Source: JBBKWQ01 sp037969115 (GTDB taxonomy: Bacteria > Actinomycetota > Acidimicrobiia > Acidimicrobiales > Ilumatobacteraceae). From it: a stretch of 25,814 bases of DNA. Each line of letters begins with the position of its first letter. The stretch's first letter is position 1. Where the stretch lies: NCBI GenBank assembly GCA_037969115.1, contig JBBKWQ010000233.1:1-25814 (forward strand), in the 5' to 3' direction. Below the pieces are notes generated by a model. The model was not told where the DNA came from, ran no database searches, and worked only from the letters and a program-made list of their open reading frames with translations. Shown here piece by piece: positions 12,962 to 20,335 of the stretch. The position numbers and the translations under genes are program-made.

Positions 12962-15327
12962 TGAAGGTCCTCCTGTCGTGGTTGAACGACTACGGCGACT
13001 TCGCCGACCCGGCGGATCATGACGCCGTCGAGCGACTTGCCGACGTGATGACCGGTCTCGGCCTCGCGGTCGAGGACATCGAGTTCGTCGGCGAAACCGT
13101 CGACGGCATCGTCACCGCAGTGGTGAAACGGCTCGAGCAGCATCCCGACGCGTCCAAGGTGCAGCGCGCGTACGTCGACACGGGAGACGGCAGCGAGCGC
13201 CACGTGTGGTGTGGCGCGTTCAACATCGAACCGGGTGACATCGTGCCCCTCGCCACGCTCGGCACAACGATGCCCGACGGCCGCACCATCGAACGGCGTG
13301 GCATCCTCGGCATCGATTCGCACGGGATGCTCTGCTCGGCGAGCGAACTCGGGCTGGGCTCCGACCACAGCGGCATCATGGTGCTGCCTGTCGGAACCCC
13401 GCTCGGCAAGCCGTACGGCGAGGCGCTGGGATTGTCGCCCGACGTGCTCTACGATCTCGACCTCACGAGGAACCGGCCGGATTGCTGGGGTTACGGCGGC
13501 ATCGCTCGTGATGTCGCCGCCCAACTGGGCATCCCACTGCGGCTTCCTGTTCCGACCCTGCAGGCGTCCGGAACCGATCAGCTCGTGCCGGTCGAACTGA
13601 TCGACGGCGACCGCTGTGGCCGTTTCACCGCCACGGTGATCAGCGGCGTACGTGTCGGCCCCGGTGCCGAGTGGATGCAGCGCCGCCTCGCCGCGGCAGG
13701 CATGCGGTCGATCAGCAATGTGGTCGATGTGAGCAACTACGTCATGCTCGAGCTGAACCAACCCAACCATGCGTACGACCTCGACACGCTCGGCGGTCGT
13801 GGCTTCAGAGTTCGGTCAGCTCTCGACGGTGAGACCATGACCACACTCGACGGCGAGCAACGGTCGTTCACCTCGGCGGACTTGTTGATCTGCGACGGCA
13901 ATGATCGCCCGATCGGTATCGGCGGCGTGATGGGTGGCCTCGACACGGAGATCACTGATTCCACGTCAACCGTGGTGCTCGAGATCGCATGGTTCCAGGC
14001 TCAGTCGGTGCTTCAGACGTCGTCGCGCCTCGGTCTGCGGTCCGAAGCATCGGCGCGTTACGAACGCGGTGCCGATCCGTTCGTGATCGACACAGCGATC
14101 GCTCGCTTCGTCGAGTTGCTCAGCGAAACGTGTCCCGACGTCGTCGTGCATGCGAACGGCGTCGACGCTCGAGGCGAAGGTCTGCCGGCGCCCGAGCGTT
14201 CGGTGGCGGTCCGCGTCAACCAGGTGAACAGGATTCTGGGTACGTCGCTGACGGCCGACGATCTGCCGACCCTGCTCGACCCGATCGGCTACACCGTGAG
14301 CGGCACCGGCGACACCAGAACCGTGTCGCTGCCGTCGTGGCGGCCGGACTCGGAGGCAGAGATCGACGTCGTCGAAGAGGTCGCCCGGCGGTACGGCTAC
14401 GACCGCATCGGCAAGAACCTGCCGAAATCCACGGTGCACGGTCATCTCACCACGACCCAGCAGCGCCGCCGGCTGCTTCGTGAGGTCCTCCTCGGGCTGG
14501 GAATCTCCGAAGCGATGCCCAACCCGTTTCTCGCCCCCGGCACTCTCGCACGCGCCGAACTCGACGGCCCGTCCATCTCCATCACCAATCCGCTCGTCGT
14601 CGAAGAGAGCGTCCTGCGGACATCGCTCCGTCCCGGGATGATCGAGGCAATCGCATTCAACGAGTCGCACCGGCGACTCGGTGTGCGCTTGTTCGAGATC
14701 GGACACGTGTATCCGCCCGGCGCCGGCGAGCTTCCGGATGAGTACGAAGCGTTGTGTGTCGTGCTGGCGGGAGCCGATGCCACGGCGGCGATGTCAGTCT
14801 GGCGCGAGATTGCCGCAGCACTCGGAATCGGAGCGCGGGTCGATCAGTCGCGGATCCCACCGGGGCTGCATGCCACACGGTCAGCAACGTTGCAGGCTGG
14901 GCGCGACCCGTCCGGGGCCGTCGGCGAGATCGATCCCGGTGTACTCGAGCGTTTCGGTGTGAGCGAGCGCGTCGCGGTGCTCGAATTGAATCTCAGCGAG
15001 TTCCTTGCCCGCGAGCCGAAGCCGGGAACCTGGCAGCCGATCAGTCGGATGCCGTCGAGCGACCTCGATCTCGCGTTCACGTTGGCTGATGACGTCCCCG
15101 CCGAGAAACTCGACCGGGCCATCCGCCAAGCATCGGGCGACCTGCTCGTCGATCTCGACCTGTTCGACGTGTACCGGGGCGAAGGCGTCGGTGCCGATCG
15201 ACGAAGTCTCGCCTTCCGACTCAGATTGCAGGCTGCCGACCGCAACCTCACCGATGCCGACATCGCAGACGTGAAGCAGAAGTGCGTCGCCGGCGCGTCG
15301 AAGTTGGGCGCCGAACTTCGTGGCTGA
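12961..15327 (+). CDS. pheT: Phenylalanyl-tRNA synthetase beta subunit
   Basis: A 788-residue beta subunit with the full bacterial domain set. The N-terminal B1 part opens MKVLLSWLNDY. An EMAP-type OB fold around residues 45-155 contains EQHPDASKVQRAYVDTG. The B3/B4 editing domain includes DLTRNRPDCWGYGGIARDVAAQLG and NVVDVSNYVMLELNQPNHAYD. A B5 DNA-binding-like domain is followed by the catalytic-like core with RTSLRPGMIEAIAFNESHR. The C-terminal FDX-ACB anticodon-binding domain occupies about the last 95 residues, with SSDLDLAFTLADDVP and RSLAFRLRLQAADRNLTD. Translation is coupled to pheS by the TGATG overlap. Confidence 0.96.
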   Translation: MKVLLSWLNDYGDFADPADHDAVERLADVMTGLGLAVEDIEFVGETVDGIVTAVVKRLEQHPDASKVQRAYVDTGDGSERHVWCGAFNIEPGDIVPLATLGTTMPDGRTIERRGILGIDSHGMLCSASELGLGSDHSGIMVLPVGTPLGKPYGEALGLSPDVLYDLDLTRNRPDCWGYGGIARDVAAQLGIPLRLPVPTLQASGTDQLVPVELIDGDRCGRFTATVISGVRVGPGAEWMQRRLAAAGMRSISNVVDVSNYVMLELNQPNHAYDLDTLGGRGFRVRSALDGETMTTLDGEQRSFTSADLLICDGNDRPIGIGGVMGGLDTEITDSTSTVVLEIAWFQAQSVLQTSSRLGLRSEASARYERGADPFVIDTAIARFVELLSETCPDVVVHANGVDARGEGLPAPERSVAVRVNQVNRILGTSLTADDLPTLLDPIGYTVSGTGDTRTVSLPSWRPDSEAEIDVVEEVARRYGYDRIGKNLPKSTVHGHLTTTQQRRRLLREVLLGLGISEAMPNPFLAPGTLARAELDGPSISITNPLVVEESVLRTSLRPGMIEAIAFNESHRRLGVRLFEIGHVYPPGAGELPDEYEALCVVLAGADATAAMSVWREIAAALGIGARVDQSRIPPGLHATRSATLQAGRDPSGAVGEIDPGVLERFGVSERVAVLELNLSEFLAREPKPGTWQPISRMPSSDLDLAFTLADDVPAEKLDRAIRQASGDLLVDLDLFDVYRGEGVGADRRSLAFRLRLQAADRNLTDADIADVKQKCVAGASKLGAELRG

Positions 15328-15730
15328 TCAGGGTGACGGCGTCGTCGGGGAGACCGATCTGAGGTTGATGCTCGATTCCCTGACCGTCGAGCGGCGCCCC
15401 GGCACCTACACGTTCGTGACCGGCGACTGGCCGCAGCTGCGCCGATGTGCCGCGGCGACGATTCGAGAGGACGAAGGTGAGACCTACGTGGTGCTGGGTG
15501 ACGAAGCACGCGCTGCCGGCGCTGCGGTCGAGTTCGACTCGGCGTGGTTGACGGTCACGGTGCACAGTTCGCTGGAAGCCGTCGGACTCACTGCAGCGGT
15601 GAGTCACGTGCTGTCCGATGCCGGCATTGCCTGCAACATGTTGGCGGGCTACTTCCACGATCACCTCCTCGTTCCGGCCGACCGTGCAGACGACGCAGTC
15701 GCCGCGCTGAGTACTCTCCGTACGCCCTGA
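15320..15730 (+). CDS. ACT-domain protein (DUF2241/COG3602-like)
   Basis: A 136-residue protein with two tandem ACT-like halves. The first includes LRLMLDSLTVERRPGTYTFVTG. The second runs from AWLTVTVHSSLEAVGLTAAVSHVLSDAGIACNMLAGYFHDHLLVP to the end, with a typical ACT beta-alpha-beta pattern and the family-specific YFHDHLLVP. ACT domains bind amino acids and often give feedback control; the ligand here is not known. The GTG start overlaps the pheT stop by 8 bases, so it is co-translated with the PheRS subunits. A link to phenylalanine sensing is possible but only inferred from position. Confidence 0.82.
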   Translation: MADQGDGVVGETDLRLMLDSLTVERRPGTYTFVTGDWPQLRRCAAATIREDEGETYVVLGDEARAAGAAVEFDSAWLTVTVHSSLEAVGLTAAVSHVLSDAGIACNMLAGYFHDHLLVPADRADDAVAALSTLRTP

Positions 15731-15773
15731 CAACGCGCCGACCGTGGGTGGTCAGCGCACAGCGCCGCTTCCC

Positions 15774-15860
15774 GGTTCGGAATGCGCTCAAAGCGCCTGG
15801 CGAACCACGGGCGGTTCGGAAAGCGCTCAAAGCGCTCAAAGCGCCTGGCGAACCACGGGC
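15774..15860. repeat. Tandem direct repeat, 39-bp and 48-bp units, with internal palindromes
   Basis: Unit 1 (15774-15812) and unit 2 (15813-15860) are adjacent copies. They are identical except for one base and an extra 9-base TCAAAGCGC duplication in unit 2. Each unit carries the hairpin GCGCT-CAA-AGCGC, and the junction forms CGAACC-ACGGGC-GGTTCG. The array fills the gap between convergent genes, so a bidirectional terminator role is possible. All unit lengths are multiples of 3. Confidence 0.9.
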
Positions 15861-15872
15861 GGCGCGGGGGAG

Positions 15873-16442
15873 TCAGTTCGTGCTGAGGTCGTCTGGTGCT
15901 TCGGCCAGCCAGGCGAGCCTGCCGCCCTGACGTCGGAGCACGGTGCGCCAGAGTTCGAAGGGCTCGTCGCCGAACACGTCATCGGGCTCGGGGTCGAGCA
16001 CGAGCCAGGCTCCGGCCTCGATCTCGCCTTCGAGTTGCCCGGGTCCCCAACCCGCGTAGCCACGGAACACCCGTACCGACGCGATCTCGCCCACGAGGAG
16101 TGCAGGATCGACCGTGAGGTCGGCCGAGACGATCTGGCCGGAAACCGGAGACAGCTGTTCGGTCGACTCCATGAGCGGCTCGTGGGCGTACGCGAGGGCG
16201 ATCAGCGCGTCGGGTTCGACGGGTCCGCCCGAGAACACCCCACCCGGCGTCGCTTCGAGATCGCTCCATCGGTCGAGTGGCTCGTGAAGGTCTTCATCGG
16301 TCGGCCGATTGATCACCACACCGAGTGCTCCTTCGGTGTGGTGCTCGAGCACGTATACGACCGTTCGGTCGAAGTTCGGCTCGTCGAGCGGCGGCGTCGC
16401 TACGAGTAACAACCCTTTCGTCTGCGCCGAACCGGGAATCAT
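15873..16442 (-). CDS. YqgE/AlgH family protein (UPF0301)
   Basis: A 189-residue single-domain protein of the YqgE/AlgH family, whose biochemical function is not established (AlgH affects alginate regulation in Pseudomonas). Family features in order are GLLLVATPPLDEPNFDRTVVYVLEHHTEGALGVVINRPT near the N-terminus, FSGGPVEPDALIALA in the middle, and VRVFRGYAGWGPGQLEGEIEAGAWLV near residue 130. Length is typical. The ATG is at 16440-16442. A weak CAGACT hexamer lies 6 bases upstream on the minus strand, overlapping the divergent promoter of the next gene. Confidence 0.93.
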   Translation of the reverse strand: MIPGSAQTKGLLLVATPPLDEPNFDRTVVYVLEHHTEGALGVVINRPTDEDLHEPLDRWSDLEATPGGVFSGGPVEPDALIALAYAHEPLMESTEQLSPVSGQIVSADLTVDPALLVGEIASVRVFRGYAGWGPGQLEGEIEAGAWLVLDPEPDDVFGDEPFELWRTVLRRQGGRLAWLAEAPDDLSTN

Positions 16443-16447
16443 CTCCC

Positions 16448-16454
16448 TAGTCTG
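16448..16454. promoter_or_regulatory. Overlapping divergent -10 elements between YqgE and DUF4230 genes
   Basis: TAGTCT (16448-16453, plus) faces rightward. CAGACT (16449-16454 read on minus) faces leftward, 6 bases from the YqgE ATG. The two share five positions. The rightward transcript would have a leader of about 46 bases. Confidence 0.35.
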
Positions 16455-16505
16455 CCTGTTGTACCAATGTTCCCCCCACCCCCGAGAACAACAGAGGTAT
16501 CAGAG

Positions 16506-17177
16506 ATGGCAAAGTCGAACAGTGTGATGCGCACCGTGGTGGGCGTCGGCTTTGCAGCCATCGCGTTGTTGTTCGTCGTGAGTGCGCTCGGCTTCGATCT
16601 CCTCAGCAGCCCGTTCGGTACGAGCGAGGTCGATCGCAGCACCCCGGTGTTACTCACCGAGATCCGCGAGATCTCCGACCTGCACGTTGCAGAAGGCAAC
16701 TTCGAAATCGTGGTCGACATCGAGGACGACGTGAAGTTTCTGCCCGATGCCATCGCCGGACAGCGCGTGCAATACGTGGCGGTGGGCTCCGTCGATGCCG
16801 TCGTCGACTTCACATCGCTCGACGAGAGCTCGATCGTTGCGAATGCCGACGAGGGGTCGGTTGCGTTCGTGTTGCCCTCGCCGGTCCTGGCCGATCCCGT
16901 GATCAACACCGAGCTCAGTCATGTAATGAATCGGGATCGTGGCGTCCTCGATCGGCTCGGCGGTCTGTTCGTCGACAATCCGACGGGTGAACGCGAGCTC
17001 GTCCTGGCGGCCGAGGACAAGATGGCGGCGGCGGCGCAAGCGAGCGATCTCCGAGCACGCGCCGAGACGCAAACCGTGACAATCATCGAGAACCTCGTCG
17101 GCGCGCTCGGCTACGACGACGTCACGGTGACGTTCCTCGAACCGGCGCCACCGGTCACGGCCGCCGACGCCGGCTGA
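16506..17177 (+). CDS. DUF4230 membrane-anchored protein
   Basis: A 223-residue protein with one N-terminal membrane segment (about residues 10-31, TVVGVGFAAIALLFVVSALGF) and no cleavage site that I can see. The rest is therefore probably an extracytoplasmic domain anchored in the membrane. The domain opens with TPVLLTEIREISDLHVAEGNFEIVVDIE, the characteristic DUF4230 start, continues with two beta-rich stretches, and ends with an amphipathic helix rich in Ala and Glu/Arg (EDKMAAAAQASDLRARAE). Function is unknown. The ATG at 16506 has AGAGG 8 bases upstream. An in-frame ATG at 16467 would add a poor proline-rich lead and is not favoured. Confidence 0.8.
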   Translation: MAKSNSVMRTVVGVGFAAIALLFVVSALGFDLLSSPFGTSEVDRSTPVLLTEIREISDLHVAEGNFEIVVDIEDDVKFLPDAIAGQRVQYVAVGSVDAVVDFTSLDESSIVANADEGSVAFVLPSPVLADPVINTELSHVMNRDRGVLDRLGGLFVDNPTGERELVLAAEDKMAAAAQASDLRARAETQTVTIIENLVGALGYDDVTVTFLEPAPPVTAADAG

Positions 17178-17209
17178 GCACGAAAGAGTACTGACCGAGC
17201 ATCAGGGCG

Positions 17210-17225
17210 TTGCATGACCATGCAA
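17210..17225. promoter_or_regulatory. ARG box 1 (ArgR operator), perfect palindrome over the -35
   Basis: TTGCATG-AC-CATGCAA is a perfect 7-bp inverted repeat with a 2-base centre. It resembles ARG boxes of Actinobacteria, which centre on TGCAT/ATGCA-type half sites. It covers the argC -35 (TTGCAT, 17210-17215). The repressor gene argR is in the controlled operon. Confidence 0.8.
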
Positions 17226-17238
17226 ATCTGCGTATAGT
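17210..17238 (+). promoter_or_regulatory. argC promoter: TTGCAT-17 nt-TATAGT
   Basis: The -35 TTGCAT (17210-17215) and -10 TATAGT (17233-17238) have the ideal 17-base spacer. This is the best match to a primary sigma-factor promoter in the window. The -10 ends 9 bases before the argC ATG, so the message is leaderless or nearly so. Confidence 0.75.
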
Positions 17239-17245
17239 CATGCGC
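17230..17245. promoter_or_regulatory. ARG box 2 (weaker), over the -10
   Basis: GCGTAT-AGTC-ATGCGC is an imperfect palindrome. Its centre is 20 bp from the centre of box 1, about two helical turns, as expected for a hexameric ArgR bound to paired boxes. It includes the -10 TATAGT. Confidence 0.6.
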
Positions 17246-17247
17246 TT

Positions 17248-18264
17248 ATGGTTCAGGTCGGCATCATCGGCGCATCCGGATTCACGGGGGCAGAACTGCT
17301 TCGGCTGACCGCGCAGCACCCGGAGTTCGATGTCGTGTACGCCACCGGCGACTCACAGGCCGGCGTCGCTGTCGGGCAGTTGTACCCGTCGCTGGCGGCC
17401 GCTTACCCGACGCTCGTCTTCGAGGCGTTCGACGCCGAGCGGGTGAATGGGCTCGACGTCGTGTTTCTCGGTCTGCCGCACGAGGCGAGCATGGCACTCG
17501 CTCCGCAACTCGTCGGCGTCGTCGGCTGCGTCGTCGATCTGTCGGCCGCGTATCGACTCAAGGACGCTGCGGTCTATCCGACCTACTACGGCTTCGCGCA
17601 CGATCAGCCCGAACTGCTCGCCGAGGCGGTGTACGGGTTGCCCGAGTTGCATCGCGACGAGCTCAGCGGTGCTCGATTGGTCGCGACGCCAGGGTGTTAC
17701 GTCACGACAGCGACACTGGCGCTCGAACCGCTGGTGAGAGCCGGCGTGATCGAGACCACCGGCGTCATCGTCGATGCAGCGAGTGGTGTCACCGGCGCCG
17801 GTCGCACGGCGACGCACAACAACAGCTTCACCACGGTGAACGAGGACTTCACCGCGTACGGACTGTTGAACCACCGCCACACGCCCGAGATGGAGCAAGA
17901 GATCGGCGCGCAGGTGTTGTTCACACCTCACCTGGCGCCCATGAACCGCGGCATTCTGGCAACGTGTTATGCGAGGCCGACCGGTGCGACCTCGACTGCC
18001 GAACTGCTCGACGTGTATCGCAGTCAGTACTTGCACGAGCCCTTCATGGTCGTGACCGAGTCGGTCCCGTCGACCAAGGCCACGTTGGGCTCGAACTCGG
18101 TGCACGTCACAGCCCGGTACGACGAGCGCACGGGATTCGTGGTGGCGATCGCGGCGCTCGACAATCTCGCCAAGGGTGCGTCGGGTGGGGCCATCCAGGC
18201 GGCCAACGTGGTGCTCGGTCTCGGCGAGACCGCCGGGCTCAGCAAGGCCGGCGTGGCGCCATGA
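17248..18264 (+). CDS. argC: N-acetyl-gamma-glutamyl-phosphate reductase
   Basis: Third step of arginine synthesis: NADPH-dependent reduction of N-acetylglutamyl phosphate to the semialdehyde. The Rossmann start VGIIGASGFTGAELLRL binds NADP. The catalytic cysteine is Cys150 in TPGCYVT. The segment HRHTPEMEQEIG supplies the active-site histidine region, and VHVTARYDERTGFVVAIAALDNLAKGASGGAIQAAN closes the enzyme. Length 338 is normal. It is the first gene of the arg operon and lies directly behind the promoter and ARG boxes. The stop overlaps the argB start (ATGATGA), so no argJ lies between them, unlike the usual actinobacterial order argC-J-B-D-F-R-G-H. Confidence 0.96.
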   Translation: MVQVGIIGASGFTGAELLRLTAQHPEFDVVYATGDSQAGVAVGQLYPSLAAAYPTLVFEAFDAERVNGLDVVFLGLPHEASMALAPQLVGVVGCVVDLSAAYRLKDAAVYPTYYGFAHDQPELLAEAVYGLPELHRDELSGARLVATPGCYVTTATLALEPLVRAGVIETTGVIVDAASGVTGAGRTATHNNSFTTVNEDFTAYGLLNHRHTPEMEQEIGAQVLFTPHLAPMNRGILATCYARPTGATSTAELLDVYRSQYLHEPFMVVTESVPSTKATLGSNSVHVTARYDERTGFVVAIAALDNLAKGASGGAIQAANVVLGLGETAGLSKAGVAP

Positions 18265-19133
18265 TGAAGGTTGCCGCCCAGAAGGCCGCGACACTGGTCG
18301 AGGCGCTTCCGTACATCCGCCGATTCTCGGGCAAGGTCGTGGTCGTCAAGTACGGGGGAAATGCGCTTGCCGGCACGTCGGACCACGATGCGCTGACCCT
18401 CTTCGCCGAAGACATCGTGTTGATGCGCCTCGTCGGCATGCGCCCGGTCGTGGTTCACGGCGGTGGACCGCAGATCAGCGAGTTGATGGCTCGGCTCGGC
18501 AAGGAGCCCGAGTTCCGCGGAGGGCTACGGGTCACCGACGCCGAGACGGTCGACATTGCTCGCATGGTGCTCATCGGTCAGGTGAACCCACAGATCGTGA
18601 GCGCGATCAACGTGCACGGCAACTATGCAGTCGGCGTGAGCGGCGAGGACGGTGGTCTGATCAAGGCGGTGCCGCGTGATCCCGAACTCGGTTTCGTCGG
18701 AGATGTCGACCAGATCAACCCCGGCGTCCTGCACGGGCTGCTGGACGACGAGTTCATTCCCGTCATCGCCACCGTCGGCACCGACCATCGTGGCCAGGCG
18801 TACAACATCAATGCCGACACGGTCGCGGGTGCGATCGCCGAGTCGCTCGGCGCCGAGAAGCTCGTTTACCTCACCGACATCGAAGGCCTCCGTCGGGATG
18901 TGGCCGATCCGGCCAGTCTGATCCGGCAGGCGAGTGCCGACGAACTCGACATCTTGATCGAAACCGGAACCATCGAAGGCGGGATGATCCCGAAGGTCTC
19001 GAGTTGCACCCATGCGGTTCGAAACGGGGTTCACCGGGCGCATATCCTCGATGGTCGCATCGCGCACGTGATGTTGCTCGAGATCTTCACCGACGACGGA
19101 ATCGGCACGATGGTGCTCGGAGGCCAGAAATGA
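18261..19133 (+). CDS. argB: N-acetylglutamate kinase
   Basis: Phosphorylates N-acetylglutamate with ATP in the second step of arginine synthesis. Amino-acid kinase fold: VVVVKYGGNAL at residues 26-36, VVHGGGPQISELMARLG near 70 (substrate and phosphate binding), FVGDVDQIN, NINADTVAGAIAESLGAEKLVYLTDIEG, and the arginine-sensing C-terminus GGMIPKVSSC. The N-terminal helix (about residues 3-22, KVAAQKAATLVEALPYIRRF) is the extension that makes hexamers and allows feedback inhibition by arginine. The two ATG codons at 18261 and 18264 both fit. The end overlaps argD by 4 bases. Confidence 0.96.
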   Translation: MMKVAAQKAATLVEALPYIRRFSGKVVVVKYGGNALAGTSDHDALTLFAEDIVLMRLVGMRPVVVHGGGPQISELMARLGKEPEFRGGLRVTDAETVDIARMVLIGQVNPQIVSAINVHGNYAVGVSGEDGGLIKAVPRDPELGFVGDVDQINPGVLHGLLDDEFIPVIATVGTDHRGQAYNINADTVAGAIAESLGAEKLVYLTDIEGLRRDVADPASLIRQASADELDILIETGTIEGGMIPKVSSCTHAVRNGVHRAHILDGRIAHVMLLEIFTDDGIGTMVLGGQK

Positions 19134-20335
19134 GCAACACACATCCATTCGACACGGTAGGAGAGTCGCATTGCCCGTTCATGCCGGTGTTCGGCGCGCC
19201 GAAGATCAGCTTCGAACGCGGTCACGGCACCGAGTTGTGGGACACGAACGGCAAACGGTACCTCGACTTCCTCGCCGGGATTGCCGTGGTGTCGCTCGGG
19301 CATTCCAACCGGGTGATCGCCGATCGGATCGCATCGCAGGCGTCGACGTTGCTCCACGTGAGCAACTTCTTCGCCAATCCGGTTGCGACGGCGGCGGCGC
19401 TCAAGGTGAATGCGCTCCTGCGCGACGCAACCGGTCACGACGGACAGCTGTTCTTCACGAACTCGGGCGCCGAGTCGAACGAATGCGCCATCAAGTTGGC
19501 ACGCAAACACGGCGGACGTGGGAGGCACACCGTGGTGAGCGCGTTCGGCAGCTTTCACGGGCGCACGCTGGCAACCCTCGCTGCGACCGGCCAGCCCGCC
19601 AAGCACGAGCCGTTCCAGCCGATGCCCGACGGCTTCAAGCACGTCTCGTGGGGCGACGTCGACGCGATGCGCCAGGCGGTCGATGGCACGGTTGCCGCAG
19701 TGATGATCGAGTCGATCCAGGGTGAGGGCGGCGTGATGCCGGCCCCGGCCGGATACCTCGAAGCCATCCGTCAGATCTGTGACGACGTCGGCGCGCTGAT
19801 GATCGTCGACGAGATCCAGACCGGATTCGCTCGCACCGGCAAGTGGTTCGGATTCGAGCACGCCGGCGTTTCACCCGACGTCGTCACGCTCGCGAAGGCC
19901 ATGGGAAACGGTATGCCCGTCGGCGCATGCTGGGCGCGGACGGACGTTGCCAGCGTGTTCCAGCCCGGCGATCATGGCAGCACCTACTCAGGGACCGCCC
20001 TGGCGACGGCGGCAGTCGAGGCGGTGATCGACGAGATGGTTGCCATGGACGCGCCCGCAGTCTCCGAGCGCCGGGGTGCGTATCTGAGCGGCACATTGTC
20101 GGCGCTGCCCGAGGTCGAGTCGGTGCGTGGTGCAGGGCTGATGCTCGGCGTGCAACTCGTCGAGGGCCTGAGTGCGCCGGCCGCCTACGAGGCACTCCTC
20201 GATCGTGGTCTGATCGTGAATGCCGTCAATGCCCGAACCCTGCGGCTCGTACCGCCGATCACCGTGTCGGAGACCGAACTCGACGAGGCGACGGCCATGA
20301 TCGCCGAGGTCCTCACAGAACTGGCGAGCGCATGA
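19130..20335 (+). CDS. argD: Acetylornithine aminotransferase
   Basis: A PLP-dependent class III aminotransferase that converts N-acetylglutamate semialdehyde to N-acetylornithine. Features seen are LDFLAGIAVVSLGHSN, FTNSGAESNECAIKLARKHG (cofactor phosphate binding), SFHGRTLATLAATGQ, the cofactor aspartate in IVDEIQTGFARTG, and the Schiff-base Lys256 in TLAKAMGNGMPVGA. Length is 401 residues. The ATG at 19130 overlaps the argB stop. Homology starts with the FMPVFGAPKISFERGHG segment, which supports this start over the longer open frame. Many such enzymes also act in lysine synthesis; nothing here decides that. Confidence 0.95.
   Translation: MSNTHPFDTVGESHCPFMPVFGAPKISFERGHGTELWDTNGKRYLDFLAGIAVVSLGHSNRVIADRIASQASTLLHVSNFFANPVATAAALKVNALLRDATGHDGQLFFTNSGAESNECAIKLARKHGGRGRHTVVSAFGSFHGRTLATLAATGQPAKHEPFQPMPDGFKHVSWGDVDAMRQAVDGTVAAVMIESIQGEGGVMPAPAGYLEAIRQICDDVGALMIVDEIQTGFARTGKWFGFEHAGVSPDVVTLAKAMGNGMPVGACWARTDVASVFQPGDHGSTYSGTALATAAVEAVIDEMVAMDAPAVSERRGAYLSGTLSALPEVESVRGAGLMLGVQLVEGLSAPAAYEALLDRGLIVNAVNARTLRLVPPITVSETELDEATAMIAEVLTELASA

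Noticed and set aside
12718..13770. Minus-strand open frame (350 codons) opposite pheS/pheT
   Set aside because: It covers the junction of two clear genes on the plus strand, has no domain similarity, and is explained by codon bias.
15774..15860. Possible CRISPR array
   Set aside because: Only two directly adjacent units with no spacers and no cas genes nearby.
15744..16409. Plus-strand open frame running through the tandem repeat and opposite YqgE
   Set aside because: The YqgE gene on the minus strand has clear family motifs. The plus frame has none and no ribosome site. The repeat only happens to keep frames open.
16467..16505. Upstream ATG start for the DUF4230 gene (adds MFPPPPRTTEVSE)
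   Set aside because: The extension is proline-rich before the membrane segment and has no ribosome site. The ATG at 16506 has AGAGG at a good distance.
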